A stretch of 64,000 nucleotides of DNA from contig NZ_RAPO01000001.1 in NCBI RefSeq assembly GCF_003610195.1, positions 496,001 through 560,000 on the forward strand, in the 5' to 3' direction. The notes under the pieces were generated by a model that worked only from the letters and a program-made list of their open reading frames with translations, did not search any database and was not told where the DNA came from. A program made the translations under genes and the position numbers. Source of the stretch: Halopiger aswanensis. GTDB lineage: Archaea; Halobacteriota; Halobacteria; Halobacteriales; Natrialbaceae. This document shows, piece after piece, positions 30,450 through 39,311 of this stretch. The first letter of the stretch is position 1, and the number at the start of each line of letters is the position of its first letter.

Positions 30450-31202
30450 CTAGTTGCTAGCGATTCGACCGCCGGTGAGCCGTACGACCCCGAAGACGTG
30501 CGTCTCGTCGGCGATAGCAGCCGATCGCTCGCGGAGTCGCGCGTGGGCGGCGTCGATCTTCTCGTCGAGGCGCAGGTGCGGGTCGTTCTCGTAGCGAAGC
30601 TTCGTCGTCGGCGGGGTCGAGAGGACGACGATCGCCCGGAAAACGGCGTTGACCGGCGGCGCGTACCACGCGTCGCTGCGGGCGGCGTTCGCGAGGACGA
30701 CGTGGCCGCCGGGACCGACGAGGTCGCACCAGTCGTCGACCGCACCCGCGGGGTCCTCGAGCATCCCGACGACGAAGGTCGCGAGCAGGGCGTCGATCTC
30801 GCTGCCGTCGACGCCGACGTTCTCGAGCGCGTCGCCAGCAAATGGCGGCCGCGTCGCGTCACCCTGAACCACGTGGACGTTGTCGTACTCGGCCGTCAAC
30901 TCGCGGGCGCGCTCGAGAACGGGGCCCGTGAAATCGAGGCCGACGACGGTCCCCTCGGGGCCGACCCGCTCGCGCAGGTAGGGGAGGTTCGCACCCGTGC
31001 CACAGCCCATCTCGACGACGGTGTCGCCGGGCTCGAGGCGGCAGGCGGCGGCCGCTCGGCGGCGCAGCGCCGGGATGCCGGGCGTCCGGCGCGCGATCAG
31101 ATCGTAGAGGCGCGCCCAGCGGCCGTAGAACTCCTGGGCGGTTTCCGAGCCCGTACTCGAGTTCGAGTCCACGTCCGAGGTGCCGCGCGTCGGCTCTTGC
31201 AT
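30450..31202 (-). CDS. Class I SAM-dependent methyltransferase
   Basis: The 250-residue protein has motif I 'VVEMGCGTGANLPYL' (62-76), an acidic motif II 'VVGLDFTG' and motif IV-like 'VGVDGSEIDALLATFVVGML', the layout of the UbiE/Methyltransf_11 group. The N-terminal 25 residues are disordered and Ser/Thr-rich. The second half ('PPVNAVFRAIVVLSTPPTTKLR') may hold a substrate lid. Substrate unknown. It is followed at 16 bases, upstream in transcription, by the thiR gene, so the two could share a transcript. Confidence 0.85.
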   Translation of the reverse strand: MQEPTRGTSDVDSNSSTGSETAQEFYGRWARLYDLIARRTPGIPALRRRAAAACRLEPGDTVVEMGCGTGANLPYLRERVGPEGTVVGLDFTGPVLERARELTAEYDNVHVVQGDATRPPFAGDALENVGVDGSEIDALLATFVVGMLEDPAGAVDDWCDLVGPGGHVVLANAARSDAWYAPPVNAVFRAIVVLSTPPTTKLRYENDPHLRLDEKIDAAHARLRERSAAIADETHVFGVVRLTGGRIASN

Positions 31203-31218
31203 GTCAATTCCGTTCCGA

Positions 31219-32118
31219 TCAGAGCAGCGACCGGACCGTATCCGCGACCGACTCCGCGTCCGGTCCCAGGACGTAAATCAGCGGCTCGATCCCCATGCCG
31301 CCGGTCTGGTAGAGCACCGACGCCTCGGGTTCGTCCTCGATCGCCGCGCCGATGCTCGAGGGGATGTCGTCGGATTCGTCGAACTCCGCGGTGACGCGGC
31401 CGGCTTCCCGGAGGTCGCCCAGCAGGTCCTCGTCGTACTGGATGTTGATCGCCGCCGCGGCGTCCGAACCGTGTCGTCGCGCCGCCAGCAGCACCGTCGC
31501 AACGTGTTCGGAGACGCCGAACTCGGGTTCCGCCGGGACGGTCGTCCGACCCTTCACGTCGAAGATCCGGCCGGGAACGCCGGCCACGTCGTCGACGTCG
31601 TTCGCGTCGGGCGTGCAGGCGACCAGATTCGAGCCGACCGCGGGGATCAGCGTCGAAAATCCGCTCGCGTTCTCGAGGATGCGCAGGCCCCGTCGCAGCG
31701 AGGAGAGCACGCGCTCGCTGGTCCGGAGGTCGCTCTCGGGGTCGTGAACGCGGAACCCGGTGCCGTGCTCGGCGAGTTCGGGGACGGCGTCCTCGTGGAG
31801 TTGTGCGAGCAGGTCGCCGCCGGACTCGAGTTCGCGGATCAGCACCTCGATCTCGATGAGCGCCTGGACTGGGGTGACGTCCCCGGCCGCAAGTCCCTCG
31901 GCGAGATCCGTGACGAGGGTCTGGACGCGCTCGTCCGCGGCGATGCGATCGTTGGTCGTCACGTCGCCGTGGGCGTACTTCGAGACGGCGCTCTGGCTGA
32001 TCCCGAGCACCTCCGCGACTTCGCTCTGGGTGAGCCCCTGCTCGCGGAGTTCGCCGGCCAGCAGAGACCGGACGGTCGGCAGGAACTCGTCCACGACGAT
32101 TTCTTCGACGAATTGCAT
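31219..32118 (-). CDS. thiR: Thiamine-responsive regulator ThiR (HTH-ThiN)
   Basis: The 299-residue protein has an N-terminal Cro/C1-type helix-turn-helix ('GLTQSEVAEVLGISQSAVSK', 28-47) and a C-terminal ThiN-like domain (about 130-299; 'GFSTLIPAVGSNLVACTP' and 'GGMGIEPLIYVLG'). In archaea the same pairing forms ThiR, which senses thiamine phosphate through ThiN and represses thiamine genes. ThiN alone is a thiamine-phosphate synthase. The thi4 gene about 9 kb away is a likely target. The ATG at 32118 ('MQFVEEIVVDEFLP') is the family start; a further upstream ATG adds 12 Arg/Ala-rich residues. Confidence 0.85.
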   Translation of the reverse strand: MQFVEEIVVDEFLPTVRSLLAGELREQGLTQSEVAEVLGISQSAVSKYAHGDVTTNDRIAADERVQTLVTDLAEGLAAGDVTPVQALIEIEVLIRELESGGDLLAQLHEDAVPELAEHGTGFRVHDPESDLRTSERVLSSLRRGLRILENASGFSTLIPAVGSNLVACTPDANDVDDVAGVPGRIFDVKGRTTVPAEPEFGVSEHVATVLLAARRHGSDAAAAINIQYDEDLLGDLREAGRVTAEFDESDDIPSSIGAAIEDEPEASVLYQTGGMGIEPLIYVLGPDAESVADTVRSLL

Positions 32119-32292
32119 TTGCGCGGGCCTACGGGCGCGCGCCGGATAACTCATTTGTCCCGGCGGTCCGCCAGTGGCGACCGCGGCCGACTGTCACAAC
32201 TCTCGTACTGGGCCGCTCGAGGACGCATGCCGACGCCTGCGGCGACTCGAGACACTGCATATACTTGTCCCTGGGGACGGAAGCTATCAGTA

Positions 32293-32670
32293 ATGTCCCT
32301 CAAAACTGGCGTGTTCGCGCTCGTCGCGGGGATCGCGGCCTTCTTCGGCGTCGGCATCGGCGTGACCGCGATTACCGCTCACTGGATCGAGTTCTCGGTC
32401 TTTCTCGGCCTGCTCACCGGGACCATCGCGGGTGCCGTCGTGACGATCGCGGTCTCGGTCGGGTTCGTCGACGACGTCCCCGATGGCCGACAGCGAATCG
32501 GCGGCACCGCGATCGGATTCGGGGTCGGCTTCGTCGCCGGGATCGTCGGCGGCGCCGCCCTCGAGCCTATCGGGACGGTGAGTTCGCTGGGCGTCGGCCT
32601 CCTCCTCGGCGTTCTTGTGGCTGTCGGCGTCTGGCGCTACACCGCCCGCTCGGCGGCCACGCCGTCGTAA
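32293..32670 (+). CDS. Small four-span membrane protein
   Basis: The 125-residue protein consists mainly of hydrophobic helices (about 5-30, 35-58, 70-92 and 98-117), Gly- and Ala-rich, with a short basic end ('RYTARSAATPS'). It is a haloarchaeal-type membrane protein of unknown role. The ATG at 32293 lies about 30 bases after 'TGCATATACTTG', a plausible TATA element. No motif identifies a transported solute. Confidence 0.7.
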   Translation: MSLKTGVFALVAGIAAFFGVGIGVTAITAHWIEFSVFLGLLTGTIAGAVVTIAVSVGFVDDVPDGRQRIGGTAIGFGVGFVAGIVGGAALEPIGTVSSLGVGLLLGVLVAVGVWRYTARSAATPS

Positions 32671-32751
32671 GCGGATCGTCGTAATCGGCTCGAGTCTCGA
32701 GAACGGTGAATCGCTGCGACCGGTCGTGGGCGAGGCTGCTGAAGGTGGCGC

Positions 32752-33363
32752 TTACTCGCCCTCAGCCTCTCGCTCGAGTTGGTCGCCGCCGAACTCGTGG
32801 TCGCTCTGGATGCGCGAGGCCTGCGGGCCGTCCTGATCCTGATACTTGGAACCGCGTTCGCTGCCGTAGGGCCGCTCGGCCTCCGTCTTGAGTTCGGTGA
32901 AGGTGAGCTGTGAGATCCGCATGCCGGGCGTAAGCGCAACGGGTGCCGTGCCGAGGTTCGAGAGTTCGAGCGTGATCTGCCCGCGGTAGCCGGGGTCGCA
33001 GAGCCCCGCGGTGGCGTGGACGACGACGGCGAGCCGGCCCAGCGAGGAGCGCCCCTCGACGTGGGCGATCAGGTCCGCCGGAATCTCGACGCGCTCGTGG
33101 GTCGTGCCGAGGACGAAGTCCCCCGGGTGCAGAATGAAATCGTCGCCTTCGTCGACGACCGTCTCGGTGACGTACTCGTCGACTTCCTGTTCGGAGTTGG
33201 GGTGGATGCAGGGGATGTTCGTCCGCTGGAACTCGAGGAACTCGCGACCGAGTCGAAGGTCGACGCTCGCGGGTTGGATCTGTAACTCGGGCTCGTCGAG
33301 GGGGTCGACGACGAGGTCGCCGGCCTCGAGGCGCTCGAGGATGTCCGCATCGGAGAGGATCAT
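32752..33363 (-). CDS. dcd: dCTP deaminase
   Basis: The 203-residue enzyme has the dCTP deaminase core '[17 protein letters not shown]' and '[20 protein letters not shown]' (Arg105, Ser106, Ser107), then '[16 protein letters not shown]' with the catalytic Glu133. It converts dCTP to dUTP as a step to dTMP. The monofunctional or bifunctional (dUTP-forming versus dUMP-forming) status cannot be told by eye. The ATG at 33363 ('[18 protein letters not shown]') is the normal start. The tail '[15 protein letters not shown]' is a short acidic extension. Confidence 0.93.
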   Translation of the reverse strand: MILSDADILERLEAGDLVVDPLDEPELQIQPASVDLRLGREFLEFQRTNIPCIHPNSEQEVDEYVTETVVDEGDDFILHPGDFVLGTTHERVEIPADLIAHVEGRSSLGRLAVVVHATAGLCDPGYRGQITLELSNLGTAPVALTPGMRISQLTFTELKTEAERPYGSERGSKYQDQDGPQASRIQSDHEFGGDQLEREAEGE

Positions 33364-33482
33364 ATCGAGTAGGAGCGAGCCACGGGCCCCTAAATGACCC
33401 GATCCGACTCGAGCGAACGCGTCACGGGAGTTGCACGTTCGCGTTCGGCGGCAGTGTTCGGGTTTCCGAATCGGGGATCGGC

Positions 33483-33497
33483 CTAATCGATTATTAG
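33483..33497. promoter_or_regulatory. AT-rich inverted repeat in the promoter of the 33.5-kb gene
   Basis: CTAATCGATTATTAG has 5-base arms (CTAAT/ATTAG). It spans positions 23-37 upstream of the ATG at 33520, where a haloarchaeal TATA box is expected, so it may be the promoter itself rather than an operator. Confidence 0.4.
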
Positions 33498-33519
33498 TCC
33501 CCGGGCCGTACGTCGCCGC

Positions 33520-34335
33520 ATGACCGGGGGACGGGACCGCTTCTGCGGTGATGCGCAGGTGCTGCACCAGCGTGCCGTCCGCATACCCCTTCCGGACGCG
33601 GACGCCGAGCGGGCCTTTCACGAGAACGCAGTGACGCTCGCGGAGGCCGAGGAGCGACGGGCGTCCCTGCTGGCCGACCCCGACGTGCCGCTCTCCGTCG
33701 CCTTCGAGACGAGTTTCGAACACGCAGCCCAAATCATCGAACGGCAACTCCAGGACATCGCCGGCGAGGACTACGAGGACGTCGCGATGGCCTACTACCG
33801 CGACGAGCGCGACGACCGGGTGGCCGAGATCACCGCGTACTTCGTCGAGGGGCTCTGGCGGATCCAGCAGTCCGCAACCGTGACGGAACTGCTGTACGTC
33901 CCGCTGATCCTGCGGTACCCCGATAGCTTCGTGGTGAACGTCCGGTTCGCCGACGACTACACCACGCCGAAATCGATCCACTACGAGTCGCCGGAACACG
34001 CCGCCGAGGAACTGGCCGACGAGTACGCCGAGACCTACTACGAGGAGAGCCAGTACTCACAGCGCCGAGCGGCCGAGCGCGTCCGAGACGGCGCGGCCCT
34101 GATCCGCGAGGAGTTCCCCGACCCGGACGAAACGTCCTTCGCGGAGCGCAAGTACGGCGGGATCGTCATGGCGGGCGGCCGACGCGGCTCCGTCTTCACG
34201 ACGATGACCGAGCGCGTCGAGCCCGACCCCGATCGATTCTCGAACTCGATCGAGAAGCCGGCGCTGGTCGAGGCGGGGCCGGAGGCCGAACGGACCGAAC
34301 GGGAGCTTCGGCTCGAGGACGGGCTCGTTCACTGA
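33520..34335 (+). CDS. Haloarchaeal conserved protein, unknown function (271 aa)
   Basis: I do not recognise this soluble, acidic 271-residue protein. It has a helical N-terminus ('[20 protein letters not shown]'), a central segment rich in aromatic residues ('[20 protein letters not shown]', '[20 protein letters not shown]'), and a Ser/Gly-rich stretch '[19 protein letters not shown]' near residue 210. No catalytic motif or signal peptide is apparent. The promoter-like palindrome 23-37 bases upstream supports the ATG at 33520. It precedes pth2 by 76 bases on the same strand. Confidence 0.65.
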   Translation: MTGGRDRFCGDAQVLHQRAVRIPLPDADAERAFHENAVTLAEAEERRASLLADPDVPLSVAFETSFEHAAQIIERQLQDIAGEDYEDVAMAYYRDERDDRVAEITAYFVEGLWRIQQSATVTELLYVPLILRYPDSFVVNVRFADDYTTPKSIHYESPEHAAEELADEYAETYYEESQYSQRRAAERVRDGAALIREEFPDPDETSFAERKYGGIVMAGGRRGSVFTTMTERVEPDPDRFSNSIEKPALVEAGPEAERTERELRLEDGLVH

Positions 34336-34411
34336 TCGGCGCGCAGTAGAACGGAGAGCGCAGCAGGAACGGATAGCCAGTGATAAAGGCGCTCCCGTCG
34401 TCGGATCGGCT

Positions 34412-34750
34412 ATGAAACAGGCCATCGTCGCTCGCACCGACATCGGCATGGGCCAGGGCAAACTCGCCGCACAGGTCGCCCACGCGTCGCTGTCGGCCTA
34501 CGAGAAGGCCGACAGCCAGCTCCGACGGCAGTGGAAAGACGGCGGGCAGAAGAAGGTCGTCCTCAAGGGCGAGAGCGAACGGCAGCTCCACGAACTCGCC
34601 GAAATCGCCAACAGCGAAGGGATTCCCAACGCACTCGTGCGCGACGCCGGCCACACGCAACTCGAGCCCGGCACGGTCACGGCGCTTGCCGTCGGCCCCG
34701 CCGCGGACGATCGGATCGACCGCGTGACGGGCGAGCTCTCGCTGTTCTGA
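34412..34750 (+). CDS. pth2: Peptidyl-tRNA hydrolase Pth2
   Basis: The 112-residue protein matches archaeal/eukaryotic Pth2: '[20 protein letters not shown]' at the N-terminus (the conserved Lys and Gln of the active site are in '[11 protein letters not shown]'), then '[17 protein letters not shown]' and '[20 protein letters not shown]'. It recycles peptidyl-tRNAs released by stalled ribosomes. Length and start are normal. It sits just before truD, in a cluster of translation-related genes. Confidence 0.95.
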   Translation: MKQAIVARTDIGMGQGKLAAQVAHASLSAYEKADSQLRRQWKDGGQKKVVLKGESERQLHELAEIANSEGIPNALVRDAGHTQLEPGTVTALAVGPAADDRIDRVTGELSLF

Positions 34751-34776
34751 GTCGCCGGGCGTCGCTACTCGTCCTC

Positions 34777-34977
34777 TTACTCCTCCTCTTCGGGGAGTTC
34801 GACCAGTTCGACCGAACTGTAGACGTCCGACCGGAGTTCGTCCGCCTGTTCTTCGTCGAGGAGATCGCCAGCCTCGAGCGCGTCGACGAGTTCGACGATC
34901 GCGTCGCACAACTGTTCCGGATCTTCGATACCCGGTGGCGAATCGTCGTCCAGCGAACGGGATGGGGCATCGCTCAT
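34777..34977 (-). CDS. Small acidic haloarchaeal protein (66 aa)
   Basis: The 66-residue protein is about one third Asp and Glu ('[20 protein letters not shown]', '[20 protein letters not shown]', '[20 protein letters not shown]'). It is mostly helical with heptad-like hydrophobic spacing and could dimerise. It faces pth2 (26 bases apart at the 3' ends) and is divergent from truD across a 146-base gap. I do not recognise it. The ATG at 34977 is supported by its adjacency to an upstream region without coding character. Confidence 0.55.
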   Translation of the reverse strand: MSDAPSRSLDDDSPPGIEDPEQLCDAIVELVDALEAGDLLDEEQADELRSDVYSSVELVELPEEEE

Positions 34978-35123
34978 GTATGTGCGTTCGCGGCGATGAA
35001 TTTGAGCGACGGGCGTGCAAGCGCAGGTCGCGGTGCCGGACCCGCCGCCACCGCTCGAGTTCCGCCATTCGCCGGGCGAAGAACGAACCGATTTACCGCC
35101 GGCGACCGAATCGCCGCCAAGCG

Positions 35124-36521
35124 ATGCGTCCAGCCCACCCCACAGAGCAGGCCGTCGGCATGGCATACTACGTCAGCGACGCCGACGGCGTCGGCGGCCA
35201 CCTGCGCGACGACGACGACCAGTTTCGGGTCCGCGAACTCGAGCGGTTCGACACCGAGCCCGCGGACGCGAATACGGACGCCTATCCCCACCTCGTCGTC
35301 CGCGCGACGCTGCGGGGCTGGGACACGAACGACTTCGCGACCCGGCTCTCCGATGCGCTCGGGGTCTCCCGCGAGCGAGTCAACTGGGCCGGCACGAAGG
35401 ACAAGTACGCCGTGACGACGCAGTTGTTCTCGGTCTACGGCGCCGACCCCGCGGACCTGCCCGAGGTCAACGGCGCCGAGATCGAGGTGCTCGGGCGGGC
35501 GGGCCGCTCGCTCGAGTTCGGCGATCTCGCGGGCAACGAGTTCGAACTCGTCGTGACCGATCCCGAGCGGCCCGACAACGCAGCGCAGATTACGGACGAA
35601 CTGCACGAATTCGGCGGGTTCGACGAGTCGAACGCTCGAGGCGGCTCGAGGCGCTCGGGGGCGGAGACCGAGGATGGAGACGTGGACGCCGTCTCCGTCG
35701 GCGTCCCCAACTTCTTCGGTCAGCAGCGCTTCGGCAGCCGCCGTCCGATCACCCACGAGGTCGGCCTCGAGATCGTCCGCGGGGACTGGGAGGGTGCAGT
35801 CATGGCCTACCTCGGCCGACCGACCGAGGCCGAACCCGAGGGGACTCAGAAGGCAAGAACGTTCGTCGAGGAGACTCGCGACTGGCAGGCCGCCCTCGAG
35901 CGGTTCCCCAACCGCCTGCGCTACGAGCGCTCGATGCTCCACGAACTCGCGGAGTGTGACGGCGAACCCGGACCCGATGAGTTCAGGGCCGCGCTCGAGC
36001 GCCTCCCCTCCAACCTCCAGCGGCTGTTCGTCCACGCCGCGCAGTCCTACGCGTTCAACCGAATGCTCTCGAAACGCCTCGAGCGCGGGCTGCCGTTCGA
36101 CCGGCCCGTCGCGGGCGACGTGGTCTGTTTCGCCGACACCGACGCACCCGAGGGGCTCGTCCTCCCGGACACGGATCGACTCCAGCGGGTCGACGAGCGG
36201 CGGGTCGACTCGGTGACGCGTCACTGCGAGCGCGGCCGCGCGTTCGTCACCGCGCCGCTTGTCGGCACGGAGACGGACCTGGCCGACGGCGAGCAGGGCG
36301 AAATCGAGCGCGAGGTGCTCGACGATCTCGACCTCGATCCCGACGACTTCGACCTCCCCGACGAGTTCTACTCGAGCGGGACGCGGCGGGCGATGCTGGT
36401 GCAGACGGATCTCGAGGTCGGAACCGACCCGCTCTCGCTGTCGTTTGCGCTGCCGAAAGGGTCCTACGCGACGGTCGTGGCGCGGGAGTACCTGAAGGTC
36501 GACCCCATCGATCTCGGGTGA
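35124..36521 (+). CDS. truD: tRNA pseudouridine synthase TruD
   Basis: The 465-residue protein has the TruD catalytic motif '[14 protein letters not shown]' with the nucleophile Asp93, followed by '[10 protein letters not shown]', '[13 protein letters not shown]' and '[13 protein letters not shown]', all family landmarks. TruD modifies uridine 13 of tRNA. An acidic insertion at about 170-190 ('[20 protein letters not shown]') is a haloarchaeal addition. The ATG at 35124 is the family start; the frame is open upstream but non-homologous. Neighbours pth2 and ribosomal genes make this a translation-linked region. Confidence 0.94.
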   Translation: MRPAHPTEQAVGMAYYVSDADGVGGHLRDDDDQFRVRELERFDTEPADANTDAYPHLVVRATLRGWDTNDFATRLSDALGVSRERVNWAGTKDKYAVTTQLFSVYGADPADLPEVNGAEIEVLGRAGRSLEFGDLAGNEFELVVTDPERPDNAAQITDELHEFGGFDESNARGGSRRSGAETEDGDVDAVSVGVPNFFGQQRFGSRRPITHEVGLEIVRGDWEGAVMAYLGRPTEAEPEGTQKARTFVEETRDWQAALERFPNRLRYERSMLHELAECDGEPGPDEFRAALERLPSNLQRLFVHAAQSYAFNRMLSKRLERGLPFDRPVAGDVVCFADTDAPEGLVLPDTDRLQRVDERRVDSVTRHCERGRAFVTAPLVGTETDLADGEQGEIEREVLDDLDLDPDDFDLPDEFYSSGTRRAMLVQTDLEVGTDPLSLSFALPKGSYATVVAREYLKVDPIDLG

Positions 36522-36564
36522 ACGACCGGTAGCGACTAGTAGCGCGTCGTCGTTGCTATCCCGC

Positions 36565-37026
36565 ATGGACAGCGCGTCGATCACGCTCCGTCCGATCGGC
36601 GAGCGAGGAGGTGCCCGCGACCCTGACCTCGCGTACGTCGAATCCCTGCTCGAGGCCACTAACCTCCCGAACGATGATGTCCGCGAGAAGCCGGAGGCGT
36701 TCTACATCGCTTCCGACGGCGACGAGCGGGTCGGAATCGGCGGCCTCGAGCAATACGGCGGCGACGGACTCCTTCGGTCGCTCGTCGTCGAATCGGGAGC
36801 GCGGTCGAACGGCTACGGAACGGCGATCTGCGACGCACTTGAGGAGGCCGCTCGAGCCGACGGCATCGAGCGGCTGTACTTGCTGACGACGACCGCGGCC
36901 GAGTTCTTCGCGGATCGTGGCTACGAACGGATCGACCGATCTGACGCGCCGCCGGCGATCCGCCGGACCGACCAGTTCGCCGACCTCTGTCCGGCGACCG
37001 CAACCTGTCTGCGACGGTCGCTGTAG
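36565..37026 (+). CDS. GNAT acetyltransferase, ArsN2-like
   Basis: The 153-residue GNAT protein has the ArsN2 pattern 'YVESLLEATNLPNDDV', 'GIGGLEQYGGDGLLRSLVVE', then 'LLTTTAAEFFADRGYERI' and 'APPAIRRTDQFADLCPATAT'. ArsN2 proteins acetylate arsenic-type compounds in resistance operons. No ars gene is seen here, so the substrate may differ. The ATG at 36565 starts the conserved fold. It follows truD after 43 bases, close enough for read-through. Confidence 0.8.
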   Translation: MDSASITLRPIGERGGARDPDLAYVESLLEATNLPNDDVREKPEAFYIASDGDERVGIGGLEQYGGDGLLRSLVVESGARSNGYGTAICDALEEAARADGIERLYLLTTTAAEFFADRGYERIDRSDAPPAIRRTDQFADLCPATATCLRRSL

Positions 37027-37145
37027 TACTCGAGCGTAACGGTCAGCAGTGAACGAGCGCGGACGTGGAACGCAGCGTTAGCGTTGGCACTGGTCGACTC
37101 CGTGTCCCGTAAAAAACGAAATTGTCGTCGCGTTCGGTATCGCGA

Positions 37146-37787
37146 TTAGTCGCCCGTAGCGACGTCTTCCTCGTCGACGTCGACTGCGGTCGCTTCCTCT
37201 TCGGCGACTTCCTCGGGGTGTGCCTCGAGGGTCGTCTTCTGGATCTCGACGCGGCGCAGTGGGTAGATCGTCTTGGCCTCGCCGTAGATGCCCGAGGAGA
37301 GCCGTCCCTCGACGATGCTGCTGATGAGCTCCTCGAAGGTCCGCTCGGCGGCGGCCTCCTCGACCATCTCGACCATCTGCTCGCGGATGGCCTTTTCCTG
37401 GCTCGCGTCGGCCTTCTTGGTCGTGAAGGCGACGGGCTGGACCTGCACGCGGTAGTCGTCCGTCGTGAGGACGGTGACGTAGGCCTCGATCTTCGAGGCA
37501 CCGCGGCGGACGAGCGAGCGCAGGTAGTCCCGGGTCAGGGAGTGCTCCTGGAACTCGGTGTAGGCCGAGTCGCTGCCGACGTCCGTGATCTTGAAGGTCA
37601 GCTTGGTGTTGTTCTCGCTGGCGTTGTTGTTGAGTTCGCCGAGCGTCGTTTCGATGGTTCGGTCGTAGACCTTTTCCGGTTCGTCAGCGGGGGTTTCGCC
37701 GAGCTCCTGCCGGTCGAACTGCTCCGGCGCGAGCACGGTGTACCACCGCTTCTCCTGTTTCGCGCGTGAAACTGAGCGTTCACTCAT
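37146..37787 (-). CDS. rps3ae: 30S ribosomal protein eS1 (S3Ae)
   Basis: The 213-residue protein starts 'MSERSVSRAKQEKRWYTVLA' and carries the eS1 family pattern: 'RTIETTLGELNNNASENNTK', 'EFQEHSLTRDYLRSLVRRGA' and 'IYPLRRVEIQKTTLEAHPEE'. It is a small-subunit protein on the mRNA exit side. The acidic tail ('VAEEEATAVDVDEEDVATGD') is the usual haloarchaeal extension. The ATG at 37787 overlaps the pcc1 stop (37780) by 8 bases, so the genes are co-translated. Confidence 0.95.
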   Translation of the reverse strand: MSERSVSRAKQEKRWYTVLAPEQFDRQELGETPADEPEKVYDRTIETTLGELNNNASENNTKLTFKITDVGSDSAYTEFQEHSLTRDYLRSLVRRGASKIEAYVTVLTTDDYRVQVQPVAFTTKKADASQEKAIREQMVEMVEEAAAERTFEELISSIVEGRLSSGIYGEAKTIYPLRRVEIQKTTLEAHPEEVAEEEATAVDVDEEDVATGD

Positions 37788-38076
37788 TGGTATCTGTGTG
37801 GTTGTGTTCTTGGTCGGACGCTGTCCCGCGTCCGTCGGTTGTGCGTGCTGTCCGTCGTGCGCCGTCGACGATCTCGGTCGCAACCTCGAGGTTGACCACG
37901 TAGTCGTCGACCGTCGAATGGAGTCCGCCGGTCGTCTCGCGTTCGATCCGCGTGACGACCGCGCCGGACTCGTCGTCGACCGTCGTCGTCATCTCGTCGG
38001 TGTTGTCCGGACGCAGCGCCCGCGCGACGAGTTCGGGGTCGTCGTGGGTCGTCCGGATCGTCGCTCGCCGACTCAT
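37780..38076 (-). CDS. pcc1: KEOPS complex subunit Pcc1
   Basis: The 98-residue protein has a Pcc1 alpha/beta fold pattern: 'RRATIRTTHDDPELVARALR' then 'GGLHSTVDDYVVNLEVATEI', with a disordered acidic tail. Pcc1 is the dimerising subunit of KEOPS, which adds threonylcarbamoyl to A37 of ANN-decoding tRNAs. The gene lies between the RecJ-like gene (overlap at 38073-38076) and eS1 (8-base overlap), which is a conserved archaeal order. Confidence 0.85.
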   Translation of the reverse strand: MSRRATIRTTHDDPELVARALRPDNTDEMTTTVDDESGAVVTRIERETTGGLHSTVDDYVVNLEVATEIVDGARRTARTTDGRGTASDQEHNHTDTNE

Positions 38077-39290
38077 AGTAGCTCCCTCACTGGCGCGATG
38101 ATCGTCGACTCGTCGATGTCCGCATTTGCGTCCTCGTCCGCGTCCGCGTCGTACCGCAGGTAGCCGCGCCGCCGCCCGACGTCGTACGCGGTCTCGCACG
38201 CGAGCTCTCGAGCGACGCCCTCGACCGCCGGACCCAGCGACTCGTCGTCGCGGGTTGCCAGCGCCGCCTCGCCGTCGCCGACGACGAGGACGGTCGGCTC
38301 CGGCGACCGATAGGCCGCGGCGATTTGTGCGACGCCGTCGACGGGGCCGTCGTCGATACCGACGACGAAGAGCCCGTCGTAGCGGCCGGTCGAGGCGCCC
38401 TCGAGCGCGCGATGTGCGCGTCGGCCGTACTCGCGCCAAGCGGACAGGGCCGACTCGTGGACGTCGTGGCCCATCGCGAGCGCAGCGCCGGTGCCCGGCT
38501 CCGTGCGGGCGGTCGCCTCGAGCACGTCGGCGTAGCCGCCGATCGTCTCGAACGGCGCGTCGGCCCCGGGGGTCGCGTACGGCCGGAGCGCGCGCTGGAT
38601 CGACTCCGCGGCGACCTCTGCGGCCGCGTCGGCGCTGACCGCCTCGAGAGCGACCAGTGAGGCAATCGTGCGGTGGTCGTCGTTCTCGAGCGACGCGTCG
38701 AGATCGACCGCGTCCGCGAGCGCGTCGCGGGCCGCATCGGCGTCGCCGGACCACGGCCCGCGGAGCCGCGTCGAGTGGGCGACGCCGTCAACCGGATCCG
38801 CCGTCGGCACCGCAAGCCCCGGTCGACGGTCGACCAGGCCGCGCTCCTGGGCCGTCTCGAGGACCCACTCGCTTTCGCCCGCTCCCGGCTCGAGGCCGGC
38901 GGCCGCGAGGCCGGCCAGCGCGAGTACGAGGTCGGGCGTCGCACCGAGATCGCGGACGTGATCGACGGCCGCGAGCGTCGCGGGTCGATCGTCCGCGTCG
39001 AGTCGGGTCACCGTGGCGGTCGCGTCGGCCTTGGCGTCGATATCGGCGGCACCGATAACGAGCGTCAGATCTCGCTCGTCGCCGGCCGCCACTTCGGCGC
39101 GCGCGGTTCGGTCCGCGATCGTCCGGCCGACGGTGAGCTGGAACGGCGTTCCGCGGTCGGCCAACGCCTGCGCGACGAGACCGCTCGCCGCGAGCGCGTC
39201 GCCGTCGGCTCGGGCGACGAGCCGAACGAAGCTCGCGCTCTCGAGGGCGGCGCGGGCGTCTGCGTCTGCGGACCGACCGTCTGCGGACAT
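38073..39290 (-). CDS. RecJ-like DHH-fold protein with degenerate active site
   Basis: The 405-residue protein fits the RecJ/DHH-family layout by context and by 'RADGDALAASGLVAQALADR' (27-46), which aligns with the HxDxDG motif but has Arg27 in place of the His. The expected DHH triplet appears as Asp-Ala-Asp in 'VTRLDADDRPATL' (98-100). The rest ('GGYADVLEATARTEPGTGAA') is DHHA1-like. Family enzymes are single-strand exonucleases or phosphodiesterases, or partners of the archaeal replicative helicase. It sits between uS15 and pcc1, the usual archaeal place for such a gene. The altered residues make catalysis doubtful. Confidence 0.7.
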   Translation of the reverse strand: MSADGRSADADARAALESASFVRLVARADGDALAASGLVAQALADRGTPFQLTVGRTIADRTARAEVAAGDERDLTLVIGAADIDAKADATATVTRLDADDRPATLAAVDHVRDLGATPDLVLALAGLAAAGLEPGAGESEWVLETAQERGLVDRRPGLAVPTADPVDGVAHSTRLRGPWSGDADAARDALADAVDLDASLENDDHRTIASLVALEAVSADAAAEVAAESIQRALRPYATPGADAPFETIGGYADVLEATARTEPGTGAALAMGHDVHESALSAWREYGRRAHRALEGASTGRYDGLFVVGIDDGPVDGVAQIAAAYRSPEPTVLVVGDGEAALATRDDESLGPAVEGVARELACETAYDVGRRRGYLRYDADADEDANADIDESTIIAPVRELL

Positions 39291-39311
39291 TGAATTGACT
39301 ATGACTATCGA

